Below, piece by piece: positions 11,210 through 22,744 of a stretch of 55,529 bases of DNA (its first letter is position 1; the number at the start of each line of letters is the position of its first letter). Source of the DNA: Chara braunii (taxonomy: Eukaryota; Streptophyta; Charophyceae; Charales; Characeae). The notes below the pieces were generated by a model that did no database searches, had not been told where the DNA came from, and saw only the letters and a program-made list of their open reading frames with translations. Where the stretch lies: contig BFEA01000128.1 in assembly GCA_003427395.1 (NCBI GenBank), forward strand, positions 836,767-892,295, written 5' to 3'. The position numbers were made by a program, and so were the translations under genes.

Positions 11210-14200
11210 GTGTGCACGCACCACCAGGAAACTCCCACACCACATGAGCCTATAGTAGAGGTTGCAGGTCAGTGCCTAGTTAGTTGTCCAGAGACCGCTT
11301 GTGTTAGAGTCTCCCTAGGCACTTCCCTCACAGGTCTGGCAGAAGAGTTGAAAGAGAGGATGTCGGTATGGGCCAAGATGAAGAAGGAGAGCAAAGGACA
11401 ACTGGTATTAGTAGATTTAGAAGTTTTTAGAAGCAGAGTAGGGGCTCTTATAGACACAGGGGCTACCCGTAGTTATATCAGAAGGAAAGTGCTAAAGAAG
11501 TTGAGGCTAGGTCTGAAAGTCCAAAAGTTGGAAGACCCCATAGTCAGTATCCTCGCAGACAACCGCACGATGCGTGTTGGGGATTACGTCGAGGGAGTCC
11601 AGGCGTATCTGCGCTTAGAGAAAGATGGCAAGGTGGAGAAGTTCTCCACTCTATGACTCTCCTCGTAGAGGACAACCTCCCTTTTGATATAGTCCTAGGT
11701 ATGGACTAGGGAGAGGCAGAAGGGGCCACACTCCACTTAAGAGAGCATGAGTGTAGGCTCCCTAGTCCATCAGGCGAGGTCAAGACTGCCTGTTTGTTCC
11801 ATGTGTCAGGGGTAGATAACTCCTTGGCACATTGTTGTCTCAGTGCTCCCGCGTTCGTGCGATTAGTGAAGAAGGAGCAGTTAGAAGAGAAGGTCTTTGT
11901 AGCCTACGTGAGGCTTGTCACTGAGCCTAAAGAGGATAAGCCAATGGACCCAACTATTGCCACGCTGCTGGAAGAGTTTAAAGACTTAGCAGAGCCGCCG
12001 ACAGGAGTAGTGCCGCAGCCGATCAAACACCGTATAGAGATAAAGCCTGGCAGTAGAAGTCATAAGGGTGCGATTTACAAAATGTCCCCAAGGGAGTTAG
12101 AGGAATTGCGTAAGCAGTTAAACGAACTCCTCGAAAAGGGTTGGATTAGGCCCAGTTCGTCTCATTTCGGAGCACCCGTTTTGTTTGTCCCCAAAAAGGA
12201 GGGAGAGTTACGTATGTGTATCGACTATAGGGGTTTGAATGCTATCACAGTGAAGAATATCGAGCCACTGCCCAGGATAGACGATCTCTTAGATTGAGTG
12301 CAAGGCTGCAAGCATTTCTCAAAGATAGATCTGAAGTCCGGATATCATCAGATAGAGGTTCATCCTGATGATCAGTATAAGACTGCCTTCCGGACTAGAT
12401 ATGGGCATTATGAGTTCATAGTGATGCCCTTTGGACTGACCAATGCGCCAGCCACATTCCAGCACTGTATGAATGATGTGTTTAGGCCTTGGTTAGATAG
12501 ATTCATCGTAGTCTACTTAGACGATATATTGGTTTTCAGTAAGACCCTCCAAGAGCATCAGGGTCATTTGAGGCAGGTCTTGGAGAAGTTGAGAGAGACT
12601 AACTTCAAGATCAACACGAAGAAGTGCGAGTGGGCCAAGACACAAGTTTTGTACGTGGGCCACGTCTTAGATGGAGATGGCATTAAGCTTGAGGATAGCA
12701 AGATAGCGGCGATTAGAGATTGCGGTCGTTCTTAGGCCTGGCCAATTATTATAGGAAGTTATTGAGGAACTTTTCCACCATCGCCGCTCCCTTCGCAGGT
12801 TGCTCAAGAAGGATGCAATCTAGAAGTGGGACAAAGATTGTACAACCGCTCTTAAAATGTTAAAGCGAGCGTTGATAGAGTACCTTGTCCTCAAGGTGGC
12901 AGATCAGTCCTTGCCATTTGTCATCACCACGGACGCAAGTCGGTATGGGATAGGCGCCATGTTGCAGCAGGATGACGGCAATGGCTATAGACCCGTAGAG
13001 TTTATGTCTGCGAGGATGCCTTCAGAGAAAGTAGCTACCTCGACTTACGAGAGGGAACTCTACGCTCTCAGGCAGGCCTTAGAACACTGGAAGAATTATC
13101 TGCTTGGGTGGCACTTCAAAGTTTATTCAGACCACGAGACACTTAGATGGCTGAAAACGCAGCCCAAGATGACACCTAAGCTAACTAGGTGGGCTGCTGA
13201 GATAGACCAGTATGACTTTGAGCTCAAACCAGTCAAGGGCAAGTATAACATAGTTGCGGATGCTCTAAGTAGGAGATCAGATTACTTTGGAGCCATAGTT
13301 CACTATCTGGATATAGGGAGAGACCTACAAGAGAAAGTAAGACAGGCGTATACGTAGGACCCTATTTATTGTGACCTCCTCAAGAAAGTTAAGGAGGCCC
13401 CGGAGACTGAACCAGATTACCACACTACAGAGGGATTACTGTTTGAGAAGACCAACGTAGTAGACCGTCTGTGCGTTCCTAATAGTGAGGAGATCTGTAG
13501 TTTGATCCTAGGGGAATGCCACGACACAGAGGGACATTTCAGTTGGCAAAAGACTCTAGCCATTTGATGCATGCGTATACTTGGCCAGGAATGAAAGCCG
13601 ACTGCATAGAGTACGTTCGCAGTTGCAAAGTCTGTCAAAGGAATAAGACAACTACGAGTGCCCCTCTAGGTCTTCTTCGACCCTTTCCTATACCTGATCA
13701 GCCTGGTGATTTTGTATCCATTGATTTCATGGATGCTAGCGTCAAAAGTAGGCATGGAAAGAGCCAAGTCATGGTAATAGTGGATAGATTTAGCAAATAT
13801 GTTGTTTTTGTTCCCTTACCCGCAGAAACCCGTACAGAGTTAGTCATTCAGAAGTTCTTTGACTTTTGGGTTAGTGATCACGGGATCCCATTGTCCATAG
13901 TCAGCAATAGAGACACCCAACTTACAAGTCAGAATTGTCAGGAGTTAATGAGAGTATACGGGTCAAAGTTGTTAATGTCAACTGGTCGTCACCAGAGACT
14001 AACGGTCAGACCGAGCAGATGAATAAGATCCTGCAGCCAGTTTTGCGTATGTACATTAGACTAGATCAAGTCAACTGGGACGAGATGTTGCCCACGGTAT
14101 CCAGTGCGTATAATAACAGCGTGCACCTAGCCACTTGTCGTACTCCCAATGAGCTGCATAAGTCCTTTAGACCACGCTGACGGTTTGAAGGACTTAATCG

Positions 14201-14808
14201 GAACCAGATTCATAGGCTACCGCCCGGTACTAGGGAGTTTGCGATACAACACGAGAAGGAGTTAGCTACCGTTGTTGAGCACCTCAGGAAGGCCCAACAC
14301 CGAATGATAGAGCAGGCTAACAAGCACCATCGCCCGTCGCAGTTTCAAGTAGGCGACCTAGTTAGAGTCAAGTCCAAAGAGTTTGCTCCTGAGGAAAACA
14401 TTTCGCGGAAGTTACTGCCGGCGTACAGGACCGTGGCCAGTTCTAGAGGTTAAGGGCAGAGAGGATGGGTCGTCCTATACAATAGAGATCCCAACACACC
14501 TCCACACCTACCCTGTGTTCCATGCATCCAAGTTGTTGTCGTGTGTCACAAGTCCACAGTTTCCGTCAAGAAGATCCATGATCCCTTCGGACATGGATGG
14601 AAGATATGACATTGAGGGCATTGTAGGTGAAGACGTATTTAGAACAGGAGGTAGAGGTCGTCCACAGAAACAGTATAAGGTCCGATTTGCTTATCAGGAA
14701 CCCGAGGACGACCACTGGTTTACTAGAACTGAACTTCTAGAAACAGCTCCCGACGTGGTTAGAGCCTATGAGAGAGAAAGGAAAGGTAAAAATCCGGTAT
14801 TGGACTGA
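11210..14808 (+). pseudogene. Ty3/gypsy copy 2, pol (protease, RT, RNase H, integrase, chromodomain)
   Basis: The protease has a normal active site, ALIDTGATRSYI, with the Asp at 11453-11455. The frame shifts near 11650. The RT frame follows, with a stop at 12295-12297 and the YLDD site at 12514-12525. Near 12718 the text jumps from AAIRD to RSFLGLANYY, so about 20-25 bases seem to be missing. RNase H has TDAS at 12929-12940, YERELYAL and SDHETLRWL. A stop lies at 13355-13357. The integrase zinc domain reads CHDTEGH and CKVCQRNK. In the core, the usual SDRD reads SNRD (AAT at 13906-13908), so the second catalytic Asp is lost; the Glu-bearing ETNGQTEQ is in another frame. A chromodomain-like end (YDIEGIVGE) finishes at TGA 14806-14808. 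Confidence 0.93.
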
Positions 14809-14814
14809 ATTATT

Positions 14815-14846
14815 CTCGGAGGACCTCGAATTTAGGCCGGCGGGAG
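14815..14846 (+). promoter_or_regulatory. Palindrome and polypurine tract of gypsy copy 2
   Basis: CTCGGAGGACCTCG (14815-14828) matches the palindrome after copy 1 with one change. It is followed by GGCCGGCGGGAG, then TG at 14847. This is the expected position of the polypurine tract and of the first base of a 3' LTR. No matching 5' LTR was found upstream of 9201. Confidence 0.5.
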
Positions 14847-15056
14847 TGAAATGGTATTCAACTGTTAGCAGTAGCGAATGCAGATCACAGGGCTCGATCC
14901 CTAGTTCTTACCTTACCTGTGTATGGTACCAGTGTCGACACCGAGAGTTGAACCCGTAACCTATGTATTCGCAACAGTTGGTAGGTTGTCGTAGGTCCGT
15001 AGGTTGTAGGGGTTCGATCTGTAGACCTGTCAAGTAGGGGTCAAGTTTGTAGCAGA
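14847..15056. repeat. Imperfect inverted repeat with tRNA B-box-like words
   Basis: The left arm contains CAACTGTTAGCAGTAGCGAA and, about 25 bases on, GGGCTCGATCCC. Read on the other strand, the right arm (ending near 14990) contains CAACTGTTGCGAATACA followed by GGGTTCAACTC. The two arms are thus diverged inverted copies. Both carry a word close to the Pol III B-box (GGTTCRANNCC), and GGTTCGATCTG follows at 15010. It may be a decayed pair of tRNA-derived elements or an LTR edge. Confidence 0.35.
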
Positions 15057-15149
15057 GGCCATAGCTGTAGTAGTTCTGAAGGGCCAAGGTCGTAGCTGCT
15101 ACAGTCCTGAAAGGTCAAGGTCGTAGTTGCTACAGTGTCAAAAGGCCAA
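15057..15149 (+). repeat. 31-bp tandem repeat, three copies
   Basis: Three adjacent 31-base units start at 15057, 15088 and 15119. All share the pattern GG(T/C)C(A/G)TAG(C/T)TG, a central pyrimidine-mixed part, and AAAGG(T/C)CAA at the end. The first unit carries CCATAGC, the word that anchors other arrays in the window. Confidence 0.8.
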
Positions 15150-15399
15150 GTCCACCGACTTTCGGAAGGTTCGGAAGTGGCCTTTCGAAGTTGTCTCACG
15201 TTTGGACAGAGGCAAATGGGCAAGTGGTGAGCCCAACTGCGTTACGAAGAAGTATGAGATCTTGACCCTATTGAGGGCTCCAGGGAAGGGTCAAAATCAT
15301 AAGCAAGTCCATAACTCGCTCCATCCTAAGATCATTACAGGAGAAAATCACCGGCTTCCACCCACTATCATTCACAGTATCATTTTTGTCTGATATCCT

Positions 15400-15733
15400 T
15401 TTCCTCCTACTTCATCGTGGCTTTTTGTTCTTCTTGTGTTTAATAGGTTCAGACCCAAGTTTTCACTTGAAGTGGTAATCTTTTCTCTTTCTAGCAAGTC
15501 GGACTTGGGACCGAACCATAAGGGAATCCAATTCCCTTCTTTTTTAACCGTTTATGGACTTCCGAGCTTGAACTAATCTTGTGCTCATTCCATCTGACCT
15601 TAAGTCATCTACAGGTCTGGCCCACGTATGTCAGTCTGACGAACAAAGAGATCAATACATAAACACAAGATATGTCATCATTCAACTGCTCGAGTTCTAT
15701 CTTGTTCATCCTAACTTCAACCCAAGTAGCCAT
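15400..15733 (-). pseudogene. GIY-YIG endonuclease domain (possible Penelope-like element)
   Basis: Reading leftwards from an ATG at 15733-15731, the frame encodes a GIY-YIG nuclease domain close to its N-terminus. VYVLISL stands in the GIY position and LTYVGQT in the YIG position, followed by RW-NEHK in the place of the conserved Arg...EH. TGA at 15608-15606 interrupts it, the frame stops at 15493-15491, and after a frameshift the domain ends with GLNLLNTRR (LLN at 15446-15438), typical of the family's last strand. GIY-YIG domains fused to RT are the hallmark of Penelope-like retroelements, and some clades carry the domain N-terminally, as here. No RT follows before the gypsy-flank repeats, so the element would be truncated. 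A free-standing GIY-YIG protein gene relic is the alternative. Confidence 0.65.
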
Positions 15734-15862
15734 TGACACGTTCTAGAAGAACTTTGAGCCTGAAAACATTTTCAATTTAATCAATCATCAGCTAAGAACT
15801 GGGCATCCTACAATCTCCCAAAGCATCGTAGAATTCTGAGTAGGCTTCATTTAGGATAGTTG

Positions 15863-17160
15863 CTAGTTCCCCAACACATGTCCTTCTCCGTCACCCGAGT
15901 CTTCTTCTTCGGCGTTGTCATCATCTCCATCGTCATATCGATATCTCCACCTTTCCACGTTGTTGACGAGCTTCAGAAAACAAATGTTTTGTATCTTGTG
16001 TCGCCAGCTCCCACACACTCGTCCTTGCGATCATACTTCACCACTTTCTTTTTGCACAGTGTATATATCTCTTTGTGGTTCAAGGACATGTAGTAGTCCA
16101 ATCCACATTTCATGTACTCAATGATGTCATCCTCATTTAAATTCATTCTCTCACCTTTCTTCCTCGACCCCCATTCAGTGCCAAATCCTCCATCTTTGTT
16201 GCTTTCTTCTTCGTCTACCTCCACCTTCTCCTTCCCTTCCAGACTTGCTTCTGCCACAGTAGTCAGAAAAATTTGGTTATCCTGCCCAACCTTGGGTTTC
16301 GTCTTCCCCATCAAATTTAACGATATACCTTTTATTTCATCTAACTTTACTTCATTCCTACTCCTTGTCATTGAGGGCGTTGCTTCGACCTTTACCCTCC
16401 AACTTTCTCCCATCCTCTTCATTGTCAGGGATGTTGATCTAACGTGGTCAAACTTTCACGCTTGGATTTCAATTTCACCTTCGATCACACCATGACTTGG
16501 GATGCATACTCCCACTTCCGTTTCTTGTTGCTTCCCCCTTCAATCTTGACCACTTTCGAAACAACTGCATCATTCTTCTTCTTTCCTTGCTCCTGTTCTT
16601 CCAAGGCGACAACAGTTTTCCTATCGACATCCTCCAATTCCTTCGCGATCTTCTTGAGTGACGTGCCGAATGTGCTTAATATCCAGGACCTAATAGAACC
16701 CAACGCAATCGTCCTCGTCCTTCGCTTTACCCTGCTTACTCTTTGCAGTATTCAATCTGCCACTAGACTCCACTTGTGCATTCTTCTTCGCTTCTTCTGC
16801 ACCATCCCTTGTCTTCCGTTTCTCGATGAGTTTGAGATGCTCCTTGGTGAACCAAGTGCATTGTCCTGCACCAAGGAATACATTCACGCTTGGTTGCCGT
16901 TGTCCATAGTTCCCGCTCGGAGGTTGTCAGCCATATGCTGGCGGATAATACTTATCAGTGGTATAGAAGGCAATGTCAGCATTGGTCGAGACATTGTTGG
17001 TATCGTCGTTCTCATAGGCAAATTCGAAGATGGTGTTTGCGCTGGTTGGGTAGCTAGAATGTTCTTTAGAGAAGTCTGCATTCCTTATGGAAACTTCATC
17101 CAATACTTATTGCCACCTTCCCCTTCTTTTCCCACGTCCTAGACTGTACATATGCCTAGC
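15863..17160 (-). pseudogene. Decayed ORF upstream of the GIY-YIG ORF: low-complexity head, SAP-like motif, acidic tail
   Basis: Read leftwards, one frame runs from above 17100 (FEFAYENDDTNN, YYPPAYG, then TGA at 16929-16927) into CTWFTKEHLKLIEKRK, a Lys/Glu-rich helical segment. A second frame (16703-16485) carries ELEDVDRKTVVALEEQEQ and a basic NKKRKWE. The first frame then resumes (16422 to about 15990) with LNHKEIYTLCKKKVVKYDRK, which fits the helix-turn-helix pattern of a SAP nucleic-acid-binding motif. A last frameshift leads to an acidic tail (DDGDDDNAEEEDSGDGEG) that stops at 15865-15863. The GIY-YIG ORF begins 130 bases further on. At least three frameshifts show decay. I suggest it is ORF1 of the same mobile element; the family is unrecognised. 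Confidence 0.55.
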
Positions 17161-18424
17161 TTTCGTACTCTGCGTTGAAATGTCAGCAGATCAGCTAGAT
17201 GTCAATGATGTTGAAACCAGATGGAATCTACGTGTAACTTCTCCTCTCAGACCCCTTCAATTACCATAGAAATGTGAGCTAGTAAATGAATCACGCAATA
17301 ATCGATGATCACTTGGATTGATGAACCGCTTGCGCACACCGCATGTCTACACCACTAAAGCAGTGGAAGTACGTGATCGCGCCAAGCGAGTGTTCCTTAA
17401 ATTATTGCAGGGTTGTTTGCCAAACTCACACAGAGTGTTATTTAATTGCAATGTAAACGAAGTTTTACTCTTGCGGAATAACCACATCACAAAAAAATTG
17501 TAATCCATACCATGCCTTAATAACCCTTCTACTTCATTCTTTTGAAGTTGCATCAGGCAAAGTATTGTCGCATTTTGATGCCTGTTGATCCTATTCTATC
17601 TACTTCAAAAAATCAATGAAATCGAGCGTTGGGGGTATGCTTGACCCCTCATGCCCAGTGTTGGAAATACCACCTGCATTTGTGGTGCCTTCCGATTTCC
17701 TCAAAACATGTTGGCATTATTAGGCCCCTGCGTTTGGCTTACCACGAGCTAGAGTAAGCTAATTTGTCCTATTCGTATTATCAGATGTAGTGAAGTAATC
17801 AAATTTATCATATCCTCCTGGTCAGTCAAGTCGGCGATATCTTGTATCTTTGAGATTTCGGGAGGTAACAAGCATCCCACACTTTTGATACGCTTAGACA
17901 ATAGATACATCTTTTCAACAACAAATTATACAGTATTTTGTTGATCTCTTGAATCTTTTAGTACCACAGAGGAGGCTATGGGTGACGTCAATTGTTAGAC
18001 CTTTGTTTTTGCTTTCACTCTCATACAAATGCAACATTTTCAGTAAATACTAAACATGCAATATTGGACAATAAAAGCATGAAGAACCACACGAAGTCGA
18101 CGCATACGACCAGCCCAACCACTCCCACACCTATCCTATATCAGGCCACGATCCTTTTAGTCTGGTGCAAACTACTTCCCGGGAAGTATGACAAGCATTG
18201 AACAAAAACAAAATTATGATATAATTGTTATCTTGCAACCTCTGGATAAAAAATGGTGCAAGCCTCCCATGGTCACTACCTTCCTCTGACCATGATGATT
18301 CTCATGGGTAGAAAACATAGTCCGGTATGTACAATATATGGTCCGGAGAGCTTCAAAGTTGGGGAGGGTCCCCCTTACAAGGCTATCATTTCCTAGCTGA
18401 GAATCTTGTTGCAGCGTAGAAAAG
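17161..18424. other. No recognisable gene
   Basis: Moderately AT-rich sequence with only short open frames. The longest ATG-started one (17318-17503) shows no motif I know. It may include the 5' end of the minus-strand element above, since reading leftwards from about 17220 gives protein-like text without a stop for short stretches. Confidence 0.4.
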
Positions 18425-18650
18425 CATTCCCAGGCCTGAACGAAGATGCTAAGGGAGGATTTGGAGTGGAAGCTTTGGGATTGAGGTCTCTTAATTTCAC
18501 GACCAAACCCTTCTAAGGCATAGTTGTGGAGTACAAATGCATTCCCGAGGTCCGAATGAAGTTTCTAAGGGAGGATTTCAAGTGGAAACAAGGAGATTGG
18601 GGTCTCTTGATTTTGCAAACAATTTGAAAAAAGTTTCTCCGCCACTGGTT
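18425..18650 (+). repeat. Diverged ~115-bp direct repeat, two copies
   Basis: A segment starting GCATTCCCAGGCCTGAACGA near 18425 recurs as GCATTCCCGAGGTCCGAATG near 18540. Both continue into CTAAGGGAGGATTT, then GTGGAA and GGTCTCTT(A/G)ATTT. Scattered substitutions show that the duplication is old. Confidence 0.65.
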
Positions 18651-20110
18651 ATAGGGCAAGGCTCATCCCCATTCCCACTTCAAACTATAAAATCAGGAAC
18701 TGGAGATCCTCAACCTCAAGAGGGAAGTAGCGGTCCTCAACTCTTTCCTATTTAGGAAAGGACAAGCGCCCACACATAAACCCTGGGCTGTCTTTGAATC
18801 CTGATTAGCGTATGGCAAAACTCAAATTTGGCCTGAAGGAACGACTTTGGACCTAAAACACTAAAGAAGACCAATGTTTTAATGTAGTAACTAGCCCGAG
18901 GATCATACCCGGACCAGGGGCCATGTGTGCCAAGGGTCATCGCTTGTAGGAGTGTCTCTGATGATGTCGTGTAGGGAGTGTGTGGCCATATTACAACTGT
19001 GTTGGGGAGGATGGATATGATTACCGATATGGTTCCATTTTGAACATTGGATTGTTGTTGCAGTGGTCGAGGCAGTCTGGCTATTGAGGCCAAAATCACT
19101 GGTTCCATTCCTTGCAAGGTCGACCCTAAAATTGATAGATAAACCTATACCCTTGACTGATTTTAATGCTAAGTTATGATATGAATTGGGCCTCAAGACT
19201 TATGACCCCAATCTTGAAATCAACAAGAGACGCAAACGAATTCTTGACCTAGACCCAGCCTTAAGATTGAGATCCCATCGGCGAAGTACGAAGTAGACCC
19301 ACAAAAATTGCATCGTATAGTGGTTGATCACCTATGCTGCACTATCAATCAATTGATGGCTCTATGAGAAAAAGAAACATGGGGACCCTAACACCACCGA
19401 TATATGCACCATGTGCAAGAATAACACCCCTAAGGATATAACTCACTACCTAATGACATGCACTGAAGCACTTGGGATATGGGATAGGGTCCAGAGTCTG
19501 CAGGCTACCCTTCATGCCTCCCCTTCCCCCCCCACCTCTTTGACCTTTATCTCCTATCGGTAAACCTCCCCAAGTTCCTAAAAGGCGGAAATAAGTGTTG
19601 ATTCTTCTACTCAAGAAAGTGGAACTATAGAACATATGGAAGAGATGGTGCGCTCAGGACATCGATGAAGATTGCACAATGAGAAGTCCGGTCTTCACTA
19701 ACCGGAACGGTAGGAACCAAAATTTGATGCAAATGGAGCTCAATCCAACCCTAGCTAAGCAGCCAGAGAAATTCATGGCAAAGAGTCTTCTACAATTGTT
19801 GCTTGCTGCAAGGAAAGATTGTCTGGATAGACGATAACATGTTGAGGTCAAGAGATTGGCAAGGATCCTAGAGGAATGGTTTCATATTGATAGGTAGACT
19901 ACATTTGGTCAAAGTTGAAGGCTGCAATTGACGAAAGGAACTTCCGGGGCTCGCCGAGAAGGAACATTTACCTTGCAACATGCTCAGAACCAGATCTTTT
20001 ACAGCTCTTGGTACCTATGTTAATACGACACTGCTCGATTAGACTGAGAGGAAATTCGATAATACAAACAATCATCTGACAATAAATTTTCCCTTAGGGA
20101 GTAATCAATG
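18651..20110 (+). pseudogene. Degenerate LINE relic with zf-RVT-type zinc motif
   Basis: Most of this stretch is too decayed to read, but 19402-19461 encodes ICTMCKNNTPKDITHYLMTC followed by TEALGIWDRVQ. This is a C-X2-C-X9-H-X4-C zinc motif followed by a Trp, the layout found after the RT domain in many plant and algal LINEs (zf-RVT). Short protein-like pieces on both sides in changing frames suggest the remainder of the same polymerase. I am fairly sure of the zinc motif and much less sure of the limits. Confidence 0.5.
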
Positions 20111-22652
20111 CTGGTCAGGGGCCTTCAACATCGCCAGAAGGAGGCGTGGAGTGAGCCATAACGTGTATTTTTCATTTCAACTTGCATGTGGACTTGACCC
20201 AGCCCGAGGCTCTACCCCCCGCCCAAAACAATAGTAGGTTACCCTTCATACCATCTATCAAAATTGGAACAATACTGAGAAGCTTGGTAGGACTTAAAAA
20301 AAAAAAAAAAGGAAGAGGTGAAAAATAAAAATGAGGCAAGATACTAGCGTCATAGGTGATTATTCTTTCACATTGGCTTACCACAGTCAACGGTTGGGCA
20401 GTGGTGGCAATGCCGGTTTGCTCAGATAATACAGGAAGAAGAGGAAAAAAAAATGGGAAGGGCGGGATTAATCAACTTGTGAGAGTTCTTAAACGCCTCT
20501 ACACAAGTCAACTGTTGTAAGGGTAGGTAACACCTCTCCATTACCGGATGGAGGAAACATGACAAGGGCAAAGGAGAGGGAGTAGTAATCTAGGAGGGGT
20601 GAGCCTTGATGTGACAACATGACGAGGGTGTGCACTTTGACGAAGAAACTAGAGAGATTCATGATTAAAAAATAGGAGCAAGAAAGAAGGAGGAGGAAAA
20701 TGTACAATCGGCAAAAAAACAACCTCCACATGCAAACTTCTCCTACATACAATTGTTGGCACAATGATGCTCCTACAAAGTGCCTCCCGATAGACTAGGA
20801 ACATCAGGATAAACAAAAACAATCATTTAAGAAACAAATGAGATTGTATCGTATCATGCTCTCCTAGTAGGCAAGTACTGATTATTAATAGTATACTCTG
20901 TTATATTATAGGTTGTACTAGTTTGGTGTTTATTTCCAGTTTCTTCTTGTGCTCGATTCCGTTTGGGATCCTAAGCCTCTTGTTAAAGGTTGTTTTGTCT
21001 TGTCTTTGATGTCTCTTATTCATGCAAATTTTTTCGTTGTATGTGTACTCCTTAAATCATTCTCACCTTGTCTTTTTCCATATCAAAATTTTTCATTTTT
21101 GTCATCGTTTTGATTCAAGGTATCTTGGATTACCAATTCGATCTTCCATTACTTGCATTAGATCCTTGCCTCCATAAGATTCTTAGTTCTTGCCCATACT
21201 TGCTCTCTATAACTCCTCATACCATCAAATGTGATTTTGCACCTCTCTAACCAAATTGTCCATTATGTCATCTTCCTCACCAAGCAGTACCAACTCGTTT
21301 TTTCGATTTCCTGAAGCAACATCTTTTATCCCTGTTTGACTGTATATTCAATTATGGAGGTCAAACTTTTGTTTTTGTTGCCTGTCAAACACTATAAAAA
21401 TTGCATTGCTAATAATCAGATTCAATACTTGTGGAAAGCTTGGAATAATAAAACAAATTCCCTACATTAAACCATGCTTCAAATTTCTCGAAATGTATAG
21501 CTGCCTCATTTTTTAAAAATTATATGTTGCCAAAACAACCTTCACATTTCAGGTAAACTAAAATAACAATTAAAAAAAAAAATCCCTTATATATCTGAAC
21601 TTTGACTTAGCATCGTAAGAGAGAGCAAAGTTAAAAAACTAAAGAAATTTTTTTTTTCACCTTACATAGTTCAACATAGAGCAAACATAAGCCGGTTGAG
21701 TAAACATCAATATTTTTTCTCGCTTTGTAATGTACACCTCGATTCATGCCCATTGAAACATCAAATTAAATTGATCACCAAACTACTATGATGATGTTGT
21801 CAGAATTCAGAAACAAAATATGATAACCACGAGATAAACACGATCGTCCATATCTTCAATACTCACCTTTGTCCGTGTGTGGTATTACCTTTTTTACAAA
21901 TGGATGTGTTACCCTTCTAATATTTCGTATAATCTATTAATTTTTTTACACATCAAATAAGCATTAAACATAACACATTGTCCCTCAATGCAATTCATTT
22001 ATGTAATTGTCCCAACCAATTGCAATAACTTCTACAATCGACCATTCGCCGACACCAATGACTGTTTGAGGTCAAAAGTTCAAATAGTTTGGCATAATCA
22101 ACCGCTAAATTAATGAGTCTTTTGTGAAATTATCCTGATTTAATGTATTTATCATTAAAAGTTGTGAAAATCAAACAAACAAACAAAAATAGCGCATTGT
22201 CGTAAAACTAAATGTGCAGAATGACCATACATAGGAAAGGCAATGGTGGTCTGACACTGGGGGAGAAATATGGGATAGTCCTTTGTTACATTTTTGTCGT
22301 CGCGTCGACAACCACCCCTTGTATGACTTCGCTGCCAGTTTTTTTTTTTCTCTTATAGTTTTTCCATTTGAGGTTCATACTGTACAATCTAACTCATTGA
22401 TTTTGTAGTTCAGTTTAACCCATATTTCTATAAATAGACTTATTGCTAATTTAAGCAATTGGGCACCTTTTTCGTTTTTCATAGTTGCCTTGAGTTATAA
22501 CTCTGCCTTACAAACGTCACTCCTTATGGTTTTCTTGGTGTTTACATGGCCAAATTGACGATTTTTTCATTTAAAAGAGCACATTGCTCTCCAAATAATT
22601 ATAAGAATTGCCAACATGCAATATTGGATTAAGTTTTGTCTTTTTTTCAAAT
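20111..22652. other. AT-rich stretch, no gene seen
   Basis: AT-rich with many short A and T runs (for example A15 near 20297). There are only short frames without recognisable domains, no tRNA-like words and no clear tandem repeats. Confidence 0.55.
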
Positions 22653-22744
22653 GTGAATAAAGGTGCAAGAACTTCTTTGGTGGTACCCAATTCAAGTTGT
22701 GAACAAAGGTGCGAGAACTTCCTTGGTGGTACCCAATTCAAGTT
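22653..22744 (+). repeat. 46-bp tandem duplication
   Basis: Two adjacent 46-base units (22653-22698 and 22699-22744) both begin GTGAA(T/C)AAAGGTGC and end ACCCAATTCAAGTT. They differ at only three positions I can see, so the duplication is recent. Confidence 0.9.
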
